25,611 nt of DNA, from positions 3,283 through 28,893 of the forward strand of contig PLTE01000029.1 of the NCBI GenBank assembly GCA_003164375.1, in the 5' to 3' direction. Positions 15,753 to 23,317 of this stretch are shown one piece after another (positions within the stretch are counted from its first letter, which is position 1; every line of letters begins with the position of its first letter). The DNA comes from Hyphomicrobiales bacterium. GTDB lineage: Bacteria > Pseudomonadota > Alphaproteobacteria > Rhizobiales > Xanthobacteraceae. Position numbers and translations under genes: made by a program. The notes below the pieces were generated by a model. The model was not told the DNA's origin. It ran no database searches and saw only the letters and a list, made by a program, of their open reading frames with translations.

Positions 15753-16898
15753 ATGACTGTTGGCTTCAAGTGCCAAATTTGTTCGGCAGACGACCTCGAA
15801 ATATTGGAGGCGTACCGGACCTTGCCGCGCGTCACGTCCGACTCCAAGCCGTGGCCGGCGGGCGGCGAGTTGAGCGTCTGCCGCGCCTGTGGCGCGATCC
15901 AGAAGCTGCCGACCGACAAGTGGCAAACGGAAGCGGCGGCCATCTATCAGAACTACGAAATGTATCATCTCTCCCGGGGCGCCGAGCAATTGGTGTTCGC
16001 GGACGCTGGCGCGGCCAGACCGCGGTCGGAGCGTCTGGTCGAATTTGTACTCGATAAATCGTCGTTGCCGGCATCTGGTACACTGATCGATATCGGCTGC
16101 GGCAACGGCGAGGCGCTCGGGAATTTCTCGCGCGCGCTGCCGCAATGGCGGCTTTGCGGCGCGGAGTTGACGGATAAAGCCCTGCCGGAGCTGCGTCGGC
16201 TGCCGAACTTCGAGACTCTTTACACGACCGCGCCATCGCGGATTAAGGAGCGCTTCACACTCGTCAGCATCATCCATTCCTTGGAGCACATGCCGGTGCC
16301 GCTCGAGGCGTTGACGGACGCGGCCGGACTGATCGAGCCGGGAGGCACGCTTTTTGTCGAGGTTCCCGACGTCGAGACGTCGCCGTTTGATCTCCTCGTC
16401 GCCGACCATTTGATGCACTTCTCGCGCGCCTCGTTGGGCGAGATGGCGGCACGCGCTGGCATTGCGCCGAAGCTGCTCACTAACGAACTCGCGCCGAAGG
16501 AAATTACGCTGTTGGGAGCCCGCGTCGCGCCGACAATCCCCAAGCGCGATCCCGAGCGAGGATTGCGGCTAGCCCGCACAACAGTTGCATGGCTTGAGCA
16601 CGTCATGACGCAGATCGCTGCGGTCGCGAAAGACAATCAGATCGGGATCTTCGGGACCTCCGTTGCCGCGATGGCGTTTTATGGCGCGTTCCGCGACCGC
16701 GTTGCGTTCTTTGTCGATGAAGATCCTGCGCGCATCGGCAAGATCTATGACGGCAAGCCGGTCATCGCGCCGAAGGATGCGCCGAAGGACGCGCCCGTGA
16801 TCATGGCTTTGCCGCCAAGCCGCGCGGCGAAGGCCGCCGAACGCCTGGCGGCCATAGGCCTGCGTTCGGTCTGCCCGCCGCCGCTGGCAGCCGCGTAG
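15753..16898 (+). CDS. Zinc-binding sugar C-methyltransferase-like protein
   Basis: The 381-residue protein has three parts. The N-terminus has two cysteine pairs (C7/C10 and C43/C46) like the zinc domain of sugar C-methyltransferases (TylC3/EvaC group). The middle is a SAM-binding fold with LIDIGCGNGEAL (111-122), the HSLEHM motif (175-180), and FVEVPDVE. The C-terminal ~90 residues (IGIFGTSVAAMAFYG, then FFVDEDPARIGKIYDGKPVI) form a Rossmann-like domain of the type found at the C-terminus of those methyltransferases. It may add a methyl branch to a keto-sugar, but a methyltransferase acting on another position is possible. The ATG at 15753 is preceded by GAGAG. The frame is open upstream from 15639, inside the Nudix gene, and that longer form is unlikely. 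Confidence 0.83.
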   Translation: MTVGFKCQICSADDLEILEAYRTLPRVTSDSKPWPAGGELSVCRACGAIQKLPTDKWQTEAAAIYQNYEMYHLSRGAEQLVFADAGAARPRSERLVEFVLDKSSLPASGTLIDIGCGNGEALGNFSRALPQWRLCGAELTDKALPELRRLPNFETLYTTAPSRIKERFTLVSIIHSLEHMPVPLEALTDAAGLIEPGGTLFVEVPDVETSPFDLLVADHLMHFSRASLGEMAARAGIAPKLLTNELAPKEITLLGARVAPTIPKRDPERGLRLARTTVAWLEHVMTQIAAVAKDNQIGIFGTSVAAMAFYGAFRDRVAFFVDEDPARIGKIYDGKPVIAPKDAPKDAPVIMALPPSRAAKAAERLAAIGLRSVCPPPLAAA

Positions 16899-16911
16899 CC
16901 GCGCCGCAGCA

Positions 16912-17589
16912 ATGAAATTTGCCGAATCCTATATCGACTCCGAGATCAATAACGGCATTGAACCCCTTATCTGCCGGGATGTCATTCGACTGAATCCGGG
17001 GGCTCAAATTTATCAAACAACGTTCGCGGGGCCACTGTTCCTCGATCGCAATGCCAGGATAGGCCCGGACGTCAAAATCGGGCGATATTGCAGTTTCGGC
17101 GAAACCTCTCTGATCGCGCGCGGCACATTTGGCTCGTTCTGCGCGATGGCGGCCAGGATCGCCGTCAATCCGTTCAATCACCCGACAGACTGGCTTAGTA
17201 TCCATGAATTTCAATTCCGCTCGGACTCTTATGGGTGGGTCCCGGAGTATCGCGACATGGCTCGCCTCAGCCGTACGGCGGATATGTTTTCGCACGTAAC
17301 CTTTGGCAGCGATATTTGGGTTGGATATAACGCTACAGTGCTCGGCGGGGTGAACGTCAATGACGGAGCGGTGATTGGCGCCGGATCGGTGGTTACCAAG
17401 GATGTCCCGCCTTATGCCATCGTTGCGGGGGTCCCCGCCACCATCAAGCGATTCCGTTTCTCGGAAAAAATTATCGAGCGTCTACTACGCTGCAAATGGT
17501 GGGAGCTAAAGCTTTCGCAGCTGAGCGGTCTACCGTTCAAAGACGTCGAACGCTGCCTCGATGCCATCGAACGAATCAAAGGCATGTAG
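16912..17589 (+). CDS. CatB-related O-acetyltransferase (hexapeptide-repeat family)
   Basis: The 225-residue protein is a left-handed beta-helix acyltransferase. Hexapeptide repeats are visible in two blocks, ARIGPDVKIGRYCSFGETSLIARG and WVGYNATVLGGVNVNDGAVIGAGSVVTKDV, followed by the family's PPYAIVAGVPATIKRFRF. Between them lies a loop with NPFNHPTDW, where H90 is the likely catalytic histidine as in the xenobiotic acetyltransferase group. It probably transfers an acetyl group from acetyl-CoA to a hydroxyl or amino group of the glycan or of an NDP-aminosugar. The latter would fit the aminotransferase upstream. It starts 14 bases after the methyltransferase stop. Confidence 0.88.
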   Translation: MKFAESYIDSEINNGIEPLICRDVIRLNPGAQIYQTTFAGPLFLDRNARIGPDVKIGRYCSFGETSLIARGTFGSFCAMAARIAVNPFNHPTDWLSIHEFQFRSDSYGWVPEYRDMARLSRTADMFSHVTFGSDIWVGYNATVLGGVNVNDGAVIGAGSVVTKDVPPYAIVAGVPATIKRFRFSEKIIERLLRCKWWELKLSQLSGLPFKDVERCLDAIERIKGM

Positions 17590-17615
17590 CCTCTCGATGT
17601 TCCTCTAGCCTCAAC

Positions 17616-18407
17616 ATGCGGGCGTCGCACACGCGCGAATACGACACGCTCATCCCGATTCTCGAGCAAAGCAGGGTCTCACGGGAAGGCACGCTCGTCG
17701 TCCACAGCGCCATTGGCCGACTGAGCCGGAGCGGCTTCCGGGCAGAGGCCATGATCGAAGCGCTTCTAGACTACCTGCGGGATGGGACTTTGGTCATGCC
17801 GACGATGACCTGGCGAACAGTGACGCCGGAACATCCGACATGGGACGAGTTATCGACGCCGTCGCATACCGGGGTGCTGACCGAAGTGTTCCGGACGCGC
17901 TATGCGACCGCCCGCAGCATTCATCCGACCCATTCGGTCGCGGCCTGCGGACAGCGTGCGCAGCGGCTGCTCGCGCGGCATCACCTTGACGACACGCCGG
18001 TGTCGGCCAACAGCCCCTACGGTCTCATGCGCGACGCTCCAGCCCATGTGCTCTTTCTCGGCGTCGGGCTCGAATCGTGCACCGCGATCCACTTCCCCGA
18101 AGAAGCGACCGCACCTGACATCTATGTGCGGCCGTCCGAGCAGGTCGAGCTTTATCAATGCCGCGACCGTCATGGCGTCGTGCATCAGGTCCGCACGCGC
18201 CGGCATTGGCGGCTTGATCGCGACTTTCCCAAATTCGGACCCCCACTGGAGCGGGCTGGCGTCATGAGCTCCGGAAATCTCGACGGGTGCCCTTACGCCG
18301 TCGTTGGGCTTGCCGACCTCCTGGATGCGGTCTTCGCGGCTTTAGCGGCCGATCCGCGCGGCACTTTGCGAGAGCGCTCATCCGCTTCGACAGAGAACCG
18401 AAGGTAG
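17616..18407 (+). CDS. AAC(3)-family (aminoglycoside 3-N-acetyltransferase-like) acyltransferase
   Basis: The 263-residue protein carries the family's early LVVHSAIGRLSRSGF (H30, S31), the LVMPTMTW segment and the ARSIHPTHSVAACG motif (HPTHS from 103), followed by SPYGLM and HVLFLGVGLESCTAIHFPEE. These are the acetyl-CoA and catalytic blocks of the AAC(3)/YokD/FrbF fold. In a polysaccharide locus the amino group modified is more likely on an NDP-aminosugar or a glycan than on an antibiotic, so no resistance is claimed. I chose the ATG at 17616 because the family start falls there, although the frame is open from 17496 inside the previous gene. It ends ten bases before the next ATG. Confidence 0.85.
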   Translation: MRASHTREYDTLIPILEQSRVSREGTLVVHSAIGRLSRSGFRAEAMIEALLDYLRDGTLVMPTMTWRTVTPEHPTWDELSTPSHTGVLTEVFRTRYATARSIHPTHSVAACGQRAQRLLARHHLDDTPVSANSPYGLMRDAPAHVLFLGVGLESCTAIHFPEEATAPDIYVRPSEQVELYQCRDRHGVVHQVRTRRHWRLDRDFPKFGPPLERAGVMSSGNLDGCPYAVVGLADLLDAVFAALAADPRGTLRERSSASTENRR

Positions 18408-18416
18408 CGTTGTTGC

Positions 18417-20534
18417 ATGGTCTTGATTTCCGACAGCTCCGCCGTGATCGCTCCTCCCGGAGACTCTGGAACGACCGTTGATCTGTCGCGGCCGTTCTTA
18501 TTCATGGTGCCGTTCTGGGGCGAGCGGTACCGCCGGTATTTTGTCGAAAGGTTGCTGCCGTCGCTTCTGGCGCCGAACAATTTGCCGCTGCTACGCGCCG
18601 ATGAGGGCCACCGCTTCTTGATTGCGACGACGCCCGAAGATTGGGCCGCGATCGTCGATCTTCCGATCATCAGGCGGCTGCGGCAACACGCCACGCCGAC
18701 TCTCATCGAAATTCCGAAGCCGACAGGTGAGACCGCTCCCGGCAGTACGAGCGCAATTCTGCATCAGGACGTCGCGTTGAAGCTGCTGGCGAAGGCCGCA
18801 TTTCAGGGCAAGGGCTACGGTTCGTTGATGTGGCCCGATTGCATTATCTCCGATGGGATGGTGGCTTCGCTCATCAAGCATGCGCGCGCCGGGCGTCATC
18901 TGGTGTTGTGCCCCGCCCTGCGGCAGGCCGAGGAATCGGCAATCTCCGAGCTCAAGAACCGAGGCCTTGTTCCTGACGGGTCAAGCCCTGCCGAGAACGG
19001 CGCGACGATAAACATTCCACAACGCGTGCTCGCCGATCTTATGGTGCGCCATCTTCATCCGGAGATGGCAAAGTTCGAGGAAGGGGCTCCGGACCAGCCG
19101 CTTTTGGCGCCATTTCGCTATTGGCGACTGCCGAATGACGTCGGGATCATTCTTCACACGTTTCATAGCAGTCCAATGCTGTTGGATTACGGGACCGTCG
19201 TGGACCATGATTTAGCGTGTCTTGAGCGTGGTTCCTTCGAGGATGTCTATGTCGCGCATAATTTCGGCGCAGTCGACCAAGTCCATGTCGTGCGGGATTC
19301 CGATGAATTTTGCATCGCGAGCTTTACACCCACTGCCGTTGGACAGATTTCATCGGTGATGCCGGCCGATCGGATCGAAAATGACGGCGAGAGCTTTATT
19401 CGTTGCGGCACAATTGCGGTATCGATTTCATTTCACGCAGCGCGAATGCCGCTCAAGCGGATTCTGTTCCAAAAGTCCGTGCGCTGGCACGGGCGTGAAT
19501 TAGATCAGCCGGCGATAAAGGAAGAGGATCGGATTTCGGCTTTCATCGATCGCGCGGTGCGGCATTCACGTTATACTCGGCCCGTGGGGACGATGTTATC
19601 GGCGTATCTCGGATCGCCACTCTTGGCATCGTCCATTCCCTACTTGCGCTTCCTCCTGAGAGCCATGCTCGGTGATCGTCACAAACTCGCGCATATCCGC
19701 CGGCGAATTTCGTTCACACTCCTCGGGCCGTTCAAACGCGCACTGTTCCGTTTCTCGTCCGGCGGCAGAGATCTCGACCGCTACGATCCGCTTCATCTCA
19801 GTTTTCGGAGCACGTTGGGACGTAAAGCGGTGAGTGCGGCTCTGTTTTCGGCCAGTCCCGACACCGCCGTCATTCTCGGCATCGGGCAGTCGAATATCGC
19901 CAACGAGTGCGATCCCGGCGCGCTCTACCAACCCAAGGGCGGAGTATACAATTTCAATTTCTTCGATGGAAGATGCTACGAGGCGAGAGACCCCTTGCTG
20001 GGCGCCAGCATCAACAGGAGCAATGTGCTGACCAAGCTTGGCGATCTGCTCATTGAGCGCGGCCAATATCACCGCATCTTGCTGGCGCCCATTGCGCATG
20101 GCGGGACCTATGCGCGTGAGTGGTCGCCCGCCGGCAGGATGTTTCCAAGACTGGAGTGGACGCTCGAACGCCTAAAGCAAAGCAAGATCAATATTACCCA
20201 CATTTTTTGGCAACAGGGCGAATCCGAAGCTGCGCTACGCGATCCGAAGCCGGATGAATGGGTGCGCCACTTCATGGCAATGGTCGGCGCGATCCGGGCA
20301 GCGGGTGCCGTGGCGCCGATCTACGTCGCGCAATGTACGATTTGCCGCAACGATCCCAACGAGCAAATTCGGCAAGTCCAGCGCGGGGTCGTCGATCCCG
20401 CGGCCGGAATTCTCGCCGGCCCCGATCTCGATCTGGTCGGGCGTGATGAACGATTCGATGGCTGCCATTTTTCGGCGGGAGGGCTGCAGCACGCGGCGGC
20501 CCTATGGTATGAGGCGCTGTGTCCGTCCCACTAA
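18417..20534 (+). CDS. Unknown-family protein (WGERYR domain) fused to a sialate-O-acetylesterase-like domain
   Basis: I do not recognise the N-terminal domain of this 705-residue protein (about residues 27-365). It shares motifs with the proteins at 20588-21901 and 24422-25611: PFWGERYRRYF, FLIATTPEDW, WPDCIISDG...LCPALRQAEE, LLDYG and HVVRDSDEF. It has no signal peptide. Its PD and DSD motifs and its context would fit a glycosyltransferase, but that is a guess. A hydrophobic and basic linker (about 395-465) follows. The C-terminal part (about 485-703) is an SGNH/SASA esterase: GIGQSN (488-493), WQQGESEA (598-605) and the catalytic pair D681/H684 in DGCHFSAGG. This would remove O-acetyl groups from sugars. 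The gene follows two acetyltransferase genes. Confidence 0.8.
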   Translation: MVLISDSSAVIAPPGDSGTTVDLSRPFLFMVPFWGERYRRYFVERLLPSLLAPNNLPLLRADEGHRFLIATTPEDWAAIVDLPIIRRLRQHATPTLIEIPKPTGETAPGSTSAILHQDVALKLLAKAAFQGKGYGSLMWPDCIISDGMVASLIKHARAGRHLVLCPALRQAEESAISELKNRGLVPDGSSPAENGATINIPQRVLADLMVRHLHPEMAKFEEGAPDQPLLAPFRYWRLPNDVGIILHTFHSSPMLLDYGTVVDHDLACLERGSFEDVYVAHNFGAVDQVHVVRDSDEFCIASFTPTAVGQISSVMPADRIENDGESFIRCGTIAVSISFHAARMPLKRILFQKSVRWHGRELDQPAIKEEDRISAFIDRAVRHSRYTRPVGTMLSAYLGSPLLASSIPYLRFLLRAMLGDRHKLAHIRRRISFTLLGPFKRALFRFSSGGRDLDRYDPLHLSFRSTLGRKAVSAALFSASPDTAVILGIGQSNIANECDPGALYQPKGGVYNFNFFDGRCYEARDPLLGASINRSNVLTKLGDLLIERGQYHRILLAPIAHGGTYAREWSPAGRMFPRLEWTLERLKQSKINITHIFWQQGESEAALRDPKPDEWVRHFMAMVGAIRAAGAVAPIYVAQCTICRNDPNEQIRQVQRGVVDPAAGILAGPDLDLVGRDERFDGCHFSAGGLQHAAALWYEALCPSH

Positions 20535-20587
20535 TGACAGTCGTTTCGTCGACCCAAAGTGAATCCGTCGATCCACGTCTCGGTACC

Positions 20588-21901
20588 CTACGAACCGCGA
20601 CCGGCGCCGAACACGAACGAGCGGGCGAACCACGCAATACGGGAAAATGTGTTGCGGTCACCGCGCAGCATGCGGCCGAGAAGCTGGCCGATGCGGCGCC
20701 GGAAGATCCAGACATAGGCCAGCGATCTCAGCGCCGACAGCGGCAGGTTTGCGATCGCCGACCAAATTCGGCGCAACGGCGCTGGATTGGGGCCGATCGC
20801 GGCCACCTCGTCAGGCGGCTTCACCCAGGGCAGCAGTTCGCTCATCGCATGTGCTTCGATGCCGCTCCATTTGTCGTTCAACGGCCGCGAATGCCAGCGC
20901 ACCGGCAGAAAGAACAGCTTGCGTTTCAGCGGATCGAAAAAGCCGCTGTAGAAGCTTTGTTTGAAAAAGTGGCCCGCCATGAATTTGTCGAACGGAAATC
21001 TGCTCTTGGTGACCGCCCGCTCGGCGAGCGGTCCCCAGCTGGCAAGAAACAATTCATCAGAGTCCTGGACGACGTGGATATGTTTGATGCTCTTGATGTT
21101 GTTGTAGAGGTAGTCGCCGTCGAGCGTCCATTGCTCGAATGTGGACGTATCGTGGTTGCCGATGGCGCCGTAATCGAGCAGCAGCGGCGCCCAACTCAGA
21201 CTGTGCAGCACGATGCCGTCTTCGCCGGGCACGCGCCACCACGCGGCAGGGCTGATGGCCATGAGACCGGGCGCGTCCCATTCATAGGCCAATGTCTCGC
21301 TGTGGAATCCATTGACGGCGGCATAGACCATCTGTCGGCCAGTGATGCCGAGAGGGGCGGGATCGTTGCCGCGGGGGCCTTCTGGCAGGACACCCAGCTT
21401 TCGCAGGTGCGCCAAAAACGGCTCCTCTCCGAAGCGCAACGCGGCCGTGAGGACGAGTTCCGTGCCGCTTCGCGCAAGCTCTTGAAGTCGCGCGACGCTG
21501 CCGTCCGACAGCATGCAGTCGGGCGTGAGAATTACGGCGTAAGCCTTGTCGCGATGCGCCATCTCGCAGGCGATGCGGTGACCGATGCTCATATGCTGAT
21601 AGCCGGAGCGGCCGGCCGGGCAGGGCGGAATTTCGATATAGACTGGCTCGAGGTAATTCTCGAGCAACCGGAATATGGACGTATCCCGCATCGCCGCCCA
21701 GTCTTCCGGTCGGGTGGCGATCAAGAATTTGCTGCGGCGCGATTTCTGCAGTGCCGGTATGTTGCCGGACGACAATGCGCTCGCCAGGCAGAAGTCGAGA
21801 CAGTAGTTGCGGAAGCGCTCGCCCCACAACACCACGATAAAATAGAAGGGCCGATCGAGCGCTGCCGGGGAGAATATCGCGCTTTGGCCGTCAACCGACA
21901 T
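20588..21901 (-). CDS. Unknown-family protein (WGERYR domain), paralogue of the neighbouring 705-residue protein
   Basis: The 437-residue protein is encoded on the minus strand, against all other genes here. It shares the whole N-terminal domain of the 18417 protein: VVLWGERFRNYCLD, FLIATRPEDWAAM, LTPDCMLSDGSVARL...ALRFGEE, LLLDYG and HVVQDSDELFLASW, then WHSRPLND. It lacks the esterase domain and ends in a basic and hydrophobic tail (IWSAIANLPLSALRSLAYVWIFRR). An SD (GAGG, plus-strand 21907-21910) lies five bases ahead of the ATG. The plus-strand frame through this gene is also long, but only the minus-strand protein has relatives in the window. Function unknown; a glycosyltransferase role is possible. 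Confidence 0.82.
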   Translation of the reverse strand: MSVDGQSAIFSPAALDRPFYFIVVLWGERFRNYCLDFCLASALSSGNIPALQKSRRSKFLIATRPEDWAAMRDTSIFRLLENYLEPVYIEIPPCPAGRSGYQHMSIGHRIACEMAHRDKAYAVILTPDCMLSDGSVARLQELARSGTELVLTAALRFGEEPFLAHLRKLGVLPEGPRGNDPAPLGITGRQMVYAAVNGFHSETLAYEWDAPGLMAISPAAWWRVPGEDGIVLHSLSWAPLLLDYGAIGNHDTSTFEQWTLDGDYLYNNIKSIKHIHVVQDSDELFLASWGPLAERAVTKSRFPFDKFMAGHFFKQSFYSGFFDPLKRKLFFLPVRWHSRPLNDKWSGIEAHAMSELLPWVKPPDEVAAIGPNPAPLRRIWSAIANLPLSALRSLAYVWIFRRRIGQLLGRMLRGDRNTFSRIAWFARSFVFGAGRGS

Positions 21902-22126
21902 TCATGCCTCAAGCTTTGCAAAGCGCGCGCGTTCGATTGCCCAGTAGTCCACCGCCCGGGGAAATTACAGATAGGCTCGTTGAATGCAAAGGAAAATCCG
22001 TCGTTGCGCTCGCTTGATAAATCGTTAGTTTACCGCGCTCGCGGCATCGCTTGCGAGTAGCCACCCGACCGTGAATTCCCGCACGATCGAGGCGGCATCG
22101 GTTTTTGGAGTTCTTTGCAGGGTACG
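21902..22126. other. Divergent intergenic region (probable promoter region for both flanking genes)
   Basis: This 225-base gap separates the minus-strand unknown-family gene from the plus-strand FkbM gene. It must hold the promoter of the former and perhaps one for the latter. It is clearly richer in A and T than the genes (for instance around 21985-22030). It contains a perfect 12-base palindrome at 21913-21924. I could not pick out a convincing -35/-10 pair on either strand. Confidence 0.5.
21913..21924. promoter_or_regulatory. Perfect 12-base palindrome, possible operator
   Basis: GCTTTGCAAAGC reads the same on both strands. It sits 12 bases upstream of the minus-strand ATG at 21901, next to that gene's Shine-Dalgarno, where a bound repressor could block expression. 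A few such palindromes are expected by chance in 25 kb, so an operator role is only a suggestion. Confidence 0.3.
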
Positions 22127-23287
22127 ATGAATCAAACACAATCAACTGCAAGCGGCGAAGCTGTCTGGCTGTCCGGCATTGCCGCGGCGGGCGATCTGCG
22201 GAGTCTGCAGCATGCGATGCAGTCCCGCAGCGCTCTCGATGTTCCCAATTTGCGCTCGCTGGCAATCGTCGGGGCGGCACCGGAGGGCCGGCGTCTGGCG
22301 CAGATCTGCGCGGCGCAGGGCATCAGGATCGAAGCCATCGTCGATGATGACCCAGCCAAGAAAGGATTGGCCGTCGCGGGCTTGCATGTGGCGCCGGTGC
22401 AGACGCTCGCCGAACTGCCAAAGTCGGTGCCGGTCGTGATCGCGTCGCATCGGGTGCTGCGCGTCACCCAGCGGCTGCGCGATCTCGGCTTCACGACCGT
22501 CGTGCCCTTTGCGATGTTGCAGATACTCGCGCCCGCTGTGTTTGCGCCGCATATGTTTTACGACGAACTGTTAGACGATCTGGTGACGCATCGTTCCGAG
22601 TATCAGGCGCTGCACGAACGCTTGGCGGACGATCGCTCGCGAGCGGTGCTCGACGCGGTGATCGGATTTCGCCGTACGCTCGATCCGGCTTTGCTTGAGC
22701 CGGTCGTCACCGAGCACGACCTTTACGCCCCCGAGGGCCTGTTCGAATTCACCGACAAAGAAGTCTATGTTGATGGTGGCTCTTATGACGGCGATACGAT
22801 CCGCAGCTTCATCGCGCGTGTGCACGGCCGGTTCGCCGATGTCTATGGCTTTGAGCCCGATCCGGTGACATTTGCCAAGCTCACGGCCAATTTTCGCGAT
22901 GAGCCGCGGGTCCATCCGATTCATGCCGGCCTGCACAGTCATGGCGGCACGCTGCGATTCCGCGACGACGCGAGCAGGGGCGCCATCTTCGCCGCCGACG
23001 GGGAAATCGAGATGCCGGTCACTACGATCGACGCAGTGATCGGTGACCGGCCGCTGAGTTACGTCAAGATGAATATCGAAGGCGCCGAAATCGACGCGCT
23101 CAACGGAGGCCGCAACGCGATCCGCCGCTGGCGGCCGCGGCTCGCCATCTCGGTTTATCATCGCGCCAGCGACCTCTGGCGCATTCCGCAACTGGTGCTT
23201 GAACTGAACCCGGACTATGATCTTTACCTGCGCCAACATGATGGCGGCATCATCGAGACGGTGCTATATGCTTTGCATAAGCACTGA
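22127..23287 (+). CDS. FkbM-family methyltransferase with N-terminal nucleotide-binding-like domain
   Basis: The 386-residue protein has an N-terminal Rossmann-like domain (LAIVGAAPEGRRLAQICAAQ, then IVDDDPAKKG, then VAGLHVAP, about residues 45-140) and a C-terminal FkbM methyltransferase. The latter shows VYVDGGSYDGDTIRSF (SAM motif I), YGFEPDP (motif II acidic end), MNIEGAEIDAL (the FkbM hallmark) and LAISVYHRASDLW. FkbM enzymes usually O-methylate sugars or polyketides, and in glycan loci they cap or decorate the chain. The ATG at 22127 has AGGG a few bases upstream. A TTG at 22115 is less likely. The next in-frame ATG follows directly after the stop (23288), but the downstream gene probably starts later. 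Confidence 0.85.
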   Translation: MNQTQSTASGEAVWLSGIAAAGDLRSLQHAMQSRSALDVPNLRSLAIVGAAPEGRRLAQICAAQGIRIEAIVDDDPAKKGLAVAGLHVAPVQTLAELPKSVPVVIASHRVLRVTQRLRDLGFTTVVPFAMLQILAPAVFAPHMFYDELLDDLVTHRSEYQALHERLADDRSRAVLDAVIGFRRTLDPALLEPVVTEHDLYAPEGLFEFTDKEVYVDGGSYDGDTIRSFIARVHGRFADVYGFEPDPVTFAKLTANFRDEPRVHPIHAGLHSHGGTLRFRDDASRGAIFAADGEIEMPVTTIDAVIGDRPLSYVKMNIEGAEIDALNGGRNAIRRWRPRLAISVYHRASDLWRIPQLVLELNPDYDLYLRQHDGGIIETVLYALHKH

Positions 23288-23307
23288 ATGCTCGGCAACG
23301 CGCGCTC

Positions 23308-23312
23308 GGAGG
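23308..23312 (+). promoter_or_regulatory. Shine-Dalgarno GGAGG that decides the radical SAM start
   Basis: A perfect GGAGG lies five bases ahead of the ATG at 23318. The earlier in-frame ATG at 23288, which touches the previous stop codon, has no such site. The start at 23318 is therefore preferred. Confidence 0.6.
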
Positions 23313-23317
23313 CATTG

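Noticed and set aside
17616..18407. Reading the AAC(3)-like gene as an antibiotic-resistance gene
   Set aside because: The surroundings are polysaccharide-tailoring genes, and the fold is known to act on other amino groups. Sequence alone does not support resistance.
18403..18410. Second partial ops match (GGTAGCGT) just ahead of the 705-residue protein
   Set aside because: Only eight bases match, and part of it is the stop codon of the previous gene. Another eight-base match (9914-9921) lies inside a coding gene, so hits of this length occur by chance.
20535..20587. Possible bidirectional terminator between the converging genes
   Set aside because: I found no stable GC-rich hairpin followed by a U-run on either strand in this short gap.
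22038..22057. Short inverted repeat CTCGC...GCGAG in the divergent gap
   Set aside because: The arms have only five bases and the spacer has ten, which is common by chance in GC-rich DNA.
20519..22060. Long plus-strand open frame (513 codons) across the minus-strand unknown-family gene
   Set aside because: Only the minus-strand protein matches the two paralogues in the window. The plus-strand frame is low in recognisable motifs and rich in Arg/Gln/Ala, as expected from GC-rich antisense DNA.
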